Notes under the pieces: model-generated
The model's input: the letters and a program-made list of their open reading frames with translations, nothing else
Database searches by the model: none
Told to the model about the DNA's origin: nothing
Shown: piece after piece, positions 7,209-13,041 of the stretch
How positions within the stretch are numbered: the stretch's first letter is position 1
How the letters are laid out: the number at the start of each line of letters is the position of its first letter
Program-made: the position numbers and the translations under genes
DNA from: Hyphomicrobiales bacterium
Lineage (GTDB): Bacteria; Pseudomonadota; Alphaproteobacteria; Rhizobiales; Devosiaceae
NCBI GenBank assembly: GCA_026989045.1
Contig: JALSJY010000192.1
Coordinates: 1 to 13,041 of the forward strand
Direction of reading: 5' to 3'
DNA length: 13,041 nucleotides

Positions 7209-8135
7209 CTAGCGGATTATAATGCTTGCTTTTTCTTTTAATTGTTTCAGATATGCATCTGTTGCTTCTTTTAATTTGTCGTTGCCAGCTTCTTGGCGTA
7301 ATCCGCTTTTAATAAACGTTAAGTCCTCAGCCGCAGTTTTTGAGCAAACAGCAAGCATTGAAACACCATTATCCACCACACGCGGTTTTGTTATGCCGCC
7401 AGTGTTTAGTTTAGCCAATTCTTTTGCCAAAGCAGGGGGTAATTGTGTTGCATGGCGGCGACCAACATCAATAACAGCCGCATCAGTATATGATAGGGAA
7501 AGCTCTACGGCACTATCACAGCCCTTAAAATTCTTGCGATATTGATTAGCTTGAGCGGTGCGCCTAGAAGATGAGATTTTAGATCCCTTTGGAATGATAA
7601 ATAAAATTTCCTTGAGCATAAAGTCATAAGAGAGGCTGTCATCAAGTTTCTCTCTTGCTTTTTGGTTTAATTCAAGGTCAGAAATCTGCACTCGAGGCAT
7701 AATTGCAGCTTTTGTAACCCCTTGCCAAGCAATACCAACCTTTAAACGATCTCTAAGCGTAGTTCTATTAACGCCATTAGCTTTTAATACTTGGTCAAGT
7801 TTTTGTGGGCTAAGCTTTAGATTGCGTGCAACATTCAGATAAGAGGCATTCACCTGCTGTTCTGTAACATTGATATTTAGACGCTTTGCTTCTTGCATTT
7901 TTAAAGCTTCATCAATTAACTCATCACGGGCTAATTTTAATCTAGCAGAGTTTGAATTGCCGCGTCTTTCTAGTCTTAACAGTCCTGCTCTTAAGGAAAT
8001 TTGGGTGTCAGTAATTTCTTGCCCATTCACTGTAACTTTCACAGAGGTAGCCTGCGCCTGAGTGATAGGGGCTATAAAAAATAATATAAAAGCAAAAGTT
8101 GCAAAAAATTGCGAAATTTTCATCGATAATCTCAT
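7209..8135 (-). CDS. surA: SurA-like periplasmic chaperone/peptidyl-prolyl isomerase
   Basis: A 308-residue exported protein between lptD and pdxA, the surA position in E. coli. A signal peptide is clear: basic start, hydrophobic core FFATFAFILFFIAP, likely cleavage after AQA (residues 27-29). Residues ~32-150 resemble the SurA N-terminal chaperone domain. Residues ~165-265 look like one diverged parvulin domain, including LPPALAKELAKLNTGGIT followed by a conserved-looking VV.NGVSMLAVC strand; a helical tail follows. E. coli SurA has 428 residues and two parvulin domains, so this is a compact, one-domain version in which isomerase activity is uncertain. Two cysteines (C206, C264) could form a disulfide in the periplasm. 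A second in-frame ATG at 8123 (M5) would also give a good signal peptide, so the exact start is uncertain. Its expected job is escorting outer-membrane barrels such as LptD. Confidence 0.85.
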   Translation of the reverse strand: MRLSMKISQFFATFAFILFFIAPITQAQATSVKVTVNGQEITDTQISLRAGLLRLERRGNSNSARLKLARDELIDEALKMQEAKRLNINVTEQQVNASYLNVARNLKLSPQKLDQVLKANGVNRTTLRDRLKVGIAWQGVTKAAIMPRVQISDLELNQKAREKLDDSLSYDFMLKEILFIIPKGSKISSSRRTAQANQYRKNFKGCDSAVELSLSYTDAAVIDVGRRHATQLPPALAKELAKLNTGGITKPRVVDNGVSMLAVCSKTAAEDLTFIKSGLRQEAGNDKLKEATDAYLKQLKEKASIIIR

Positions 8136-8187
8136 TTCTTCATTTATGAGTTGAATTTAACTAAGATTGAGGCAAAAATCAGTCATT

Positions 8188-10470
8188 TTAAAAACCATAT
8201 GTCTTGCCGCCTGGTCCACTTAAATTAAAAGTAACTTTATAAGTTTGATTGACTGGGTTTAGTGCGTCGCCAGAGGCGCTATAATGACCAGTTAAAGAGA
8301 AATATCCGTCATCATAACCAATTGTTGCATAGTGATCTATCATTGAATTAGTGATAATATTCCACCCAGCCCCAGCTTGTGCATACCAATAATCATCAAT
8401 TGGAACACGAACAGAGCTACCAATTGAATGTTGATCTATAATTGAGCCTAGTAAAGGATCCGCCGCAATATAAGAATAATCGGTTGAAAAATTCCAGCCA
8501 TCTTTAGCATATGATGCTGCAATTGCACTTCGCTTAATAGAAGCATCTGTTGGGTCAATATTTGCTTTTGCACCAAAATTAGCACCCTCAAAGGGCGATG
8601 CCCTAACGCCAACCACAATGTCAGAGCTAACATTACCAAGACCAGAGCTTGTTCCAGCTTGCGCACTATCACTAACGTTAAGTGAATTAACCCCAGTCAA
8701 TTGAAATGATTGCCCAAGCAACAAACTAAGATTACTTCCATCAGCAAAATTGGCTTGGTAGCGCGCACCAACATTGGCTCTTAAGCCAGTTTCTTGTCGA
8801 TCAGTGCCAGAAAAACGATTTAGTGAGAATAATTTACTGTCATCAAACACAAAGCTTTGCGCATTATCATTGTTGATGCCAAGATTTGTCACATCAGAGC
8901 TACGATAAACCAGTTGTGCAATTGGCTCAATCAAATGAGTGGAGCCGTTATCAACAGCCATAAGTGGATAGCTTATATCAATTGCAGCAATTGGCGTGAA
9001 GTTAAACAAGGTTGAAGCAGTTGGCTTTAAAATACTTGCACCATCATAATAAGCTGCATCGGCACGCATTGCTAAATATGGAGTAAACACAAGGCCAGAA
9101 GCAGTTTCAAATTGTTTGCTCCAGCCGGCTTCAATTGTGCCATGAATTTTATTGCCAGCATATCCTTCTACATAAGGCACGCCATTAGCACTAGTTGTGG
9201 TATCTGATAGGCGAGTTAAACCAAGCAAATTGCCAGAAATTGAAATGCGCCCATTATCATCGTCAAGCTCAATAACCTGCTCATATCTAGCGTTTGGTAT
9301 GGCATCTGCCTGCATATTTTGCTGCACAGAGGTAACATTTCCAAGCACAACAAAATCTTGTATACGAATATCTGAGTAAATATAACTATCTAAATATTGC
9401 GCATAAACCTCGTTGATAGGTGTTTTTCTTACAGGGAGATTATAATTTCCTAAAAATGCAGGATCAGTGAAAATAGAGTAAGATATGCCAGCAGTCCAAT
9501 TTTCTGCTGGTCTCATTTCTGCACTAGCCTGCACTGCACCACGCCAGTCTTTATCTCCAACAGTGCCAGCAAAGACAGCTTTATTTAACTGATATATCCC
9601 AGTTGCTGTTATGCTTATCTGCCCCCAATCACTAAACCTGTGAACCATTGTGGTGTTGAATAATGGCCCTTGATTGGTGGTAATCGTAGGAACGATAATA
9701 AAATCAGTATCCTTGCCTGCCGCATAAAAATAAGGAAATTCAAGCTTTAAGCCAATTTCTTCACTATAAAAATAAGACGGCATGCGAATGCCATTAGCAC
9801 GCGGATTTGATGGATCTGGTAAACGCAACCAAGGAAACCAAGCAACAGGAACACCCAAAACCTCTAAAATTGGTTGGTCAAGATCAATATGCTCATTTTC
9901 TTTATCATATAAAATGCTGTTAGTGCGAACGCGCCAACCAATCTTGCGACCTTTTTCATCAACACAAGTGCCGCAAGGCGCATAAGTGCCTTTTTCAAGT
10001 AAAGTAGTTTTATCTTGATCGTGATCCGTTCTAACAGAGGTGATTTTAGCCCCATCAGGTGTTATCATCACCATTGATTGCAAAATAGCTAACTTGAAAT
10101 TATCAGTTAATTCAACCTCATCGGCGCTATATTCTGTCCCATCAGGATCACGAATAACCACATTCCCAATCAAGCGCATATCTTTTGTGTTTTGGTTGAA
10201 AATTAATTTATCAGCAGTTGCGAAATACCCAAGGTAAGAAATATCAACCTGACCTCTAGCAATGACAATACCGTTTGAATCTTGGCTTAAATAATCTGAT
10301 GTTAGTGAAACCTGCCCAGTGCCGATTCTTGGCAAACGGTCAAAAAAGCCTTCGGGCATTAGGGTAGAAAAAGCTGGAGCTGGGTTCAGGCTTAAGGCAA
10401 GCATCATCGCGCCTATAATTTTGCGGCGAGATTTATGTCTCGTAACTAATTTATGGTGCTGACGTTTCAC
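8188..10470 (-). CDS. lptD: LPS-assembly outer-membrane protein LptD
   Basis: LptD, 760 residues from the GTG at 10470, is the outer-membrane pore that, with the lipoprotein LptE, inserts lipopolysaccharide into the outer leaflet. In order: a long basic N-region with signal peptide (IIGAMMLALSLNPAPAFS, probable cleavage near residue 35), an OstA/LptA-like beta-jellyroll at about 55-150, the YAPCGTC motif (C166, C169), the segment ending WFPWLRLPDPSNPRANGIRM, and a long alternating beta-barrel to the C-terminus. The last residue is Phe, as expected for recognition by the BAM complex. The start is GTG because it overlaps the lptG stop (GTGA) and AGAGGA lies 9 nt upstream; an ATG at 10539 would lie deep inside lptG and bury the signal peptide. 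Only two cysteines occur, unlike the four of E. coli LptD. surA follows after 52 nt. Confidence 0.95.
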   Translation of the reverse strand: MKRQHHKLVTRHKSRRKIIGAMMLALSLNPAPAFSTLMPEGFFDRLPRIGTGQVSLTSDYLSQDSNGIVIARGQVDISYLGYFATADKLIFNQNTKDMRLIGNVVIRDPDGTEYSADEVELTDNFKLAILQSMVMITPDGAKITSVRTDHDQDKTTLLEKGTYAPCGTCVDEKGRKIGWRVRTNSILYDKENEHIDLDQPILEVLGVPVAWFPWLRLPDPSNPRANGIRMPSYFYSEEIGLKLEFPYFYAAGKDTDFIIVPTITTNQGPLFNTTMVHRFSDWGQISITATGIYQLNKAVFAGTVGDKDWRGAVQASAEMRPAENWTAGISYSIFTDPAFLGNYNLPVRKTPINEVYAQYLDSYIYSDIRIQDFVVLGNVTSVQQNMQADAIPNARYEQVIELDDDNGRISISGNLLGLTRLSDTTTSANGVPYVEGYAGNKIHGTIEAGWSKQFETASGLVFTPYLAMRADAAYYDGASILKPTASTLFNFTPIAAIDISYPLMAVDNGSTHLIEPIAQLVYRSSDVTNLGINNDNAQSFVFDDSKLFSLNRFSGTDRQETGLRANVGARYQANFADGSNLSLLLGQSFQLTGVNSLNVSDSAQAGTSSGLGNVSSDIVVGVRASPFEGANFGAKANIDPTDASIKRSAIAASYAKDGWNFSTDYSYIAADPLLGSIIDQHSIGSSVRVPIDDYWYAQAGAGWNIITNSMIDHYATIGYDDGYFSLTGHYSASGDALNPVNQTYKVTFNLSGPGGKTYGF

Positions 10471-11537
10471 GCTAGCCCATCCTCTATAAACAACAAAATC
10501 GTCACTCCAATAACGATTGCTACTACTGCCGGCCCCCATGCTGCAAAAATGGGATCAATCACTCCACTTGAGCCTGCCCTGTCTGCCATCTCCGTTATTA
10601 CAAATACAACAAAACCTAAGATTACACCAGTCACTATTACACCAGTATATGAATTAGTTCTCTTATATTTAGAAGTAAATGCAAACGCAATTAACAAAAC
10701 ACCAACAAGTAGGGCAGGGAGCGCTAGAAGTTTAGCGAATCTAGTTGCAGCCGCAGCTTGTGCAACAGGATCAGCAATTCCAGCGCTTAAGATGTTTTTT
10801 AATTCAAAAAAGGTGAAATCCTCGCTTGAGGCCAGCCTTAATTCAAGTTCTTCCCTAGTGCTTTTTGTAGCAACAGTATAAGATTTAATATTTTTTGCTG
10901 GCTGGCTAGGGGCGCTTAAAATAACGTCACTTAATTCCCACTCCCCCTCAACAAGAGCAGCCCTTTTTGCCTCAATTAAAGAATATTTTTCACCCTTAGG
11001 GAAAAAGAAACTTACATTTGTAAGCTCATAAACTTTTGTGCCAGCTTTTCTTCCCTCAACCACATATTCAATGCCATTGGAATATTGCTTTAACCAAACC
11101 TGATTCTTACCGCCAACAGATTGTGTAGTAATCTGAAGTGATGGCATGATTGAGCGGTTTACCTCGGTTATTTTTGCATCTAAAAACATGCTTATGCTTA
11201 TAGAAATCAGCGCTAATGTTATTATAGGGAATCGCAAAATACGCCACACAGAAATGCCACTGGCTTTGATGATTATTAACTCGCGATGAGATTGCAAATC
11301 AAGCAAAGCGATGATTGTGCCGATTAACACGGTTACGGGTAGGGATTTTATTGTCCAGCGTGCCGCATTGGCAATAATTGCTAAAATTGCAACCGCTTGC
11401 CCCTGTGTATCTGAAAGGACTTTAAAGCGCCAAGTGTCAAGTGATTCTGTTAGGCAGATAAGTCCAAAAAATACAAATACCACTAAAAAAATACGTGACA
11501 ATATTCGCTTTGTTACTAGCCTATCGAGATAGCTCAT
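10467..11537 (-). CDS. lptG: LPS export ABC transporter permease LptG
   Basis: A 356-residue YjgP/YjgQ family permease. With LptF and the ATPase LptB it pulls lipopolysaccharide out of the inner membrane and feeds it to LptC and the periplasmic bridge. Six membrane segments can be read at about residues 13-30, 65-80, 102-119, 268-288, 298-318 and 333-351, with a periplasmic beta-jellyroll between the third and fourth (~120-265). The coupling helix HRELIIIKASGIS (84-96) is canonical for contact with LptB. LptG rather than LptF is inferred from position (second of the pair) and from this motif. Both ends overlap neighbours by 4 nt: ATGA with lptF and GTGA with lptD. Full length, nothing broken. 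Confidence 0.94.
   Translation of the reverse strand: MSYLDRLVTKRILSRIFLVVFVFFGLICLTESLDTWRFKVLSDTQGQAVAILAIIANAARWTIKSLPVTVLIGTIIALLDLQSHRELIIIKASGISVWRILRFPIITLALISISISMFLDAKITEVNRSIMPSLQITTQSVGGKNQVWLKQYSNGIEYVVEGRKAGTKVYELTNVSFFFPKGEKYSLIEAKRAALVEGEWELSDVILSAPSQPAKNIKSYTVATKSTREELELRLASSEDFTFFELKNILSAGIADPVAQAAAATRFAKLLALPALLVGVLLIAFAFTSKYKRTNSYTGVIVTGVILGFVVFVITEMADRAGSSGVIDPIFAAWGPAVVAIVIGVTILLFIEDGLA
10480..10485 (-). promoter_or_regulatory. Ribosome binding site of lptD
   Basis: On the - strand AGAGGA lies 9 nt before the GTG at 10470, inside the end of lptG. It is the main reason for choosing this GTG as the lptD start. Confidence 0.7.
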
Positions 11538-12622
11538 GCTTTTGCCCTCTTAAAACCAGACAATTTATAACCAAACTGCTTATAAGAAAAAATCAGCAAG
11601 GCAGTAGTGATTAAAATTAGTGAACTGGAATAAAGACCTGTTGGAAGAGCTTTAGAAATACTGACCCCGATTACTTGCTCCCCAAGACCAATAAAAAGCA
11701 CGATTATTTCGATTGGAAAAGATCTTTTTCCTCTTTTTGCATGTGGATAAATTGTTATAGAGGCAACAAAAATGCAAAGTGCTAACACTCGAAGAGTTTC
11801 CATAAAACGTTCATTTAATTCTCTCCATACATTCGCAGAAATTTTACCCTGCTCCATACCATCAAGAATCAACGCAAGAGAATCTGTTTCATGGACAATA
11901 TTTTTTGCACCAGTTTCACCTGTAAGTTTATCAAGACTTAAGTCATATCTATTAAAAGATATTTCATTAAACTGGCCGCCCTCACGTCTAAATTGCATAG
12001 CACCATCTATCAAACTGATATTATATCCCTTATCATCAAAAATAATATTTGCTCGTTTTGAAATATAAGTCCTTTGGGTTTTTTCATCTCGTTTATCATT
12101 GGCAAAAAAATCAGTAATTGTGCCATCGTCAAGTCTTCCACCAATCACAATGATTAAGCCAGGAACTACTTCAGAAAATCTATTTGGGTTAAGCGCACGA
12201 CCAACAAGATCGGCAGCAATTTCTTCATTCCATTTATTATAGGCTTTGTTAGACCAAGGCTCAACCCAATTTGCGATAAGTGAGGTGACAATCATTCCAG
12301 CAAAAATAAAACTTGCGATTGCCACAAAAAGCGCAGAAGTTCTCCTAGTTGAGTGGATTGTGTGAAGCTCTTTAGAATCTTGTAAAGAGCGCATAACTCG
12401 AGCCAAGCCAATACCCATACATATATAAATAATAGCCATGCCAAGCCTTGGTGTTGTAAGGGTGGCCTGTCCTAAAAGTGTAAAAATATCCTGCCCCTTG
12501 GCAGTAATTATATCAAATAACCGAAGTGTTTGAGTGATCCACACCAATAGCGCTGCCACAAGAAAAATTGACAGTGATTGAAAGATGAACTTCGTTGTTA
12601 AATATCTAGCTAATTTAGTCAT
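11534..12622 (-). CDS. lptF: LPS export ABC transporter permease LptF
   Basis: A 362-residue YjgP/YjgQ family permease and partner of LptG in the LptB2FG exporter. Membrane segments are visible at about 14-36, 53-74, 96-117, 275-294, 303-322 and 332-348. The periplasmic domain (~118-265) is rich in alternating beta strands, as expected for a jellyroll that passes LPS to LptC. The segment where the coupling helix should lie (residues 80-97) reads LQDSKELHTIHSTRRTSA: the Glu-Leu pair is kept, but the usual small-residue/Gly part (as in ASG in the neighbouring LptG) is replaced. The other two frames do not restore the motif, so it is not a simple frameshift. It is the first gene of the - strand operon, overlaps lptG by ATGA, and has no Shine-Dalgarno site before its ATG. 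LptF rather than LptG is inferred from gene order. Confidence 0.92.
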   Translation of the reverse strand: MTKLARYLTTKFIFQSLSIFLVAALLVWITQTLRLFDIITAKGQDIFTLLGQATLTTPRLGMAIIYICMGIGLARVMRSLQDSKELHTIHSTRRTSALFVAIASFIFAGMIVTSLIANWVEPWSNKAYNKWNEEIAADLVGRALNPNRFSEVVPGLIIVIGGRLDDGTITDFFANDKRDEKTQRTYISKRANIIFDDKGYNISLIDGAMQFRREGGQFNEISFNRYDLSLDKLTGETGAKNIVHETDSLALILDGMEQGKISANVWRELNERFMETLRVLALCIFVASITIYPHAKRGKRSFPIEIIVLFIGLGEQVIGVSISKALPTGLYSSSLILITTALLIFSYKQFGYKLSGFKRAKA

Positions 12623-12656
12623 GCAATAGATGTGCCGCTTTTAATAAGTTAGGTCA
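12623..12656 (-). promoter_or_regulatory. Candidate lptF promoter
   Basis: On the - strand TTGACC (12657-12652) is a 5 of 6 match to a -35 box. A 17-bp spacer leads to CACATC (12634-12629), a poor -10. Transcription from it would begin about at the A of the lptF ATG (12622). The weak -10 keeps confidence low, but lptF must be transcribed from this divergent gap. Confidence 0.3.
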
Positions 12657-12701
12657 ATGAATAACAAAAAACTTTAAAATATTTAATATTATCATTGACC
12701 T
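12651..12701. repeat. 10-bp perfect inverted repeat in the lptF-pepA divergent region
   Basis: AGGTCAATGA (12651-12660) and TCATTGACCT (12692-12701) are exact reverse complements, separated by 31 nt of very AT-rich sequence. Each arm carries TTGACC pointing away from the centre, toward lptF and toward pepA respectively. The repeat may be a pair of back-to-back -35 boxes or a regulator binding site. Confidence 0.7.
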
Positions 12702-12722
12702 GAATATTAAACTAGATATGGG
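12695..12722 (+). promoter_or_regulatory. Candidate pepA promoter
   Basis: TTGACC (12695-12700), a 16-bp spacer, then TATGGG (12717-12722), a 3 of 6 match to TATAAT. The start site would fall near 12729, leaving a leader of roughly 28 nt before the pepA ATG. The -35 box lies in the right arm of the inverted repeat. Confidence 0.35.
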
Positions 12723-12756
12723 TTTAATAAAGGCATTTTAAAATTTTGGATTATTC

Positions 12757-13041
12757 ATGAAAAACAAGCTTATCATTAAAACCACAGGTCTATTGAGTGA
12801 TTATTCAAAACTCACAGATAATATCCTTATTTGCGTCAAAAAAACAGGCAAAAACCAGCTAAAACTTACTCCCCTAGCAGCAAGTCTGTTTGATATTATA
12901 GGGCTTGACTTTAACAAGATTTGTAAAGAGGCAAAATTTACCGCTGAGAAGGGGCAGGTGATAGATTTGCTTTCTCTTGCCAATATTAAATCGAAGCGTA
13001 TTATTATTATGGGCGCTGGAGAAATTAAAAAAGAAAATTCA
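12757..13041 (+). CDS. pepA: Leucyl aminopeptidase (M17 family), N-terminal fragment
   Basis: An open frame from ATG 12757 runs to the end of the window without a stop, giving the first 95 residues (MKNKLIIKTTG...). The pattern FTAEKGQVIDLLSLANIKSK followed by RIIIMGAGE (residues 62-90) matches the N-terminal macro-like domain of M17 leucyl aminopeptidases, where a GKxGxxxxL segment precedes a xRVxLVGLGx strand. The zinc-binding catalytic domain lies beyond the window, so activity cannot be judged. PepA enzymes remove N-terminal residues from peptides in the cytoplasm, and some also bind DNA. A pepA gene divergent from lptF is a frequent arrangement in alphaproteobacteria, which supports the call. 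Only a weak GGA (12748-12750) precedes the start. Confidence 0.8.
   Translation, partial: MKNKLIIKTTGLLSDYSKLTDNILICVKKTGKNQLKLTPLAASLFDIIGLDFNKICKEAKFTAEKGQVIDLLSLANIKSKRIIIMGAGEIKKENS

Noticed and set aside
7222..7545. A 107-codon + strand open frame opposite surA
   Set aside because: It is antisense to surA, has no ribosome site and shows no recognisable domain.
8132..8143. A three-codon mini-ORF (Met-Lys-Lys-stop) overlapping the surA start on the - strand
   Set aside because: It has no ribosome site of its own, and such short frames are common by chance. It could matter only if the surA start at 8135 is confirmed.
10471..10539. An upstream ATG start for LptD, 23 residues earlier
   Set aside because: It lies inside lptG and would bury the signal peptide. 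The GTG at 10470 has a ribosome site and a typical GTGA overlap with lptG.
10453..10881. A 142-codon + strand open frame opposite lptG
   Set aside because: It is antisense to a clear membrane protein gene, Thr/Ala/Ile-rich as expected for the complement of such a gene, and resembles no family I recognise.
11772..12068. A 98-codon + strand open frame opposite lptF
   Set aside because: It is antisense to the periplasmic domain of lptF and has no supporting signal.
12674..12686. Two TTAA boxes suggesting a CtrA site between lptF and pepA
   Set aside because: The boxes are 5 nt apart, not the 7 of the CtrA TTAA-N7-TTAA pattern, and TTAA is frequent in such AT-rich DNA.

Overview
The window is a block of conserved housekeeping genes from an AT-rich alphaproteobacterium. 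The gene order suggests a relative of the Hyphomicrobiales/Rhizobiales, but I cannot name a genus. Two gene sets point this way. One is fabD-fabG-acpP-fabF-mltG-yicC-gmk. The other is lptF-lptG-lptD-surA-pdxA-rsmA, facing the first and with pepA divergent from lptF. The lptD-surA-pdxA-rsmA core is also known from E. coli, whereas joining it to lptFG and placing it against gmk fits alphaproteobacteria. TGA is used as a stop codon at several tight overlaps, so the genetic code is standard bacterial.

Layout. Positions 1-5350 (+ strand) hold the 3' end of fabD, then fabG, a 188-nt gap with a likely terminator and the likely acpP promoter, acpP, fabF, mltG, yicC and gmk. Positions 5353-12622 (- strand, transcribed right to left) hold lptF, lptG, lptD, surA, pdxA and rsmA. 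These read like one operon: three junctions are 4-nt start/stop overlaps (ATGA, GTGA, ATGA) and the other two gaps are 52 and 12 nt. The two operons converge with only 2 nt between the stop codons of gmk and rsmA. A 134-nt divergent intergenic region (12623-12756) separates lptF from the N-terminal part of pepA, which runs off the end of the window.

How the genes work together. The theme is envelope building. FabD, FabG, AcpP and FabF make acyl chains for phospholipid and lipid A. MltG trims growing peptidoglycan strands. LptF and LptG are the inner-membrane permease of the lipopolysaccharide exporter, LptD is its outer-membrane pore, and SurA is the periplasmic chaperone that helps fold outer-membrane barrels such as LptD. 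YicC (RNA decay), Gmk (GMP to GDP), PdxA (vitamin B6) and RsmA (16S rRNA dimethylation) are housekeeping genes.

I found no mobile element, tRNA, rRNA, CRISPR array, toxin-antitoxin or defence system, and nothing that looks like a new multi-gene system. The points most worth a second look are small: a perfect 10-bp inverted repeat carrying outward-facing TTGACC boxes between lptF and pepA; a possibly leaderless lptF; a diverged coupling-helix motif in LptF; an LptD with only two cysteines; and a 12-bp palindrome at the acpP/fabF junction.
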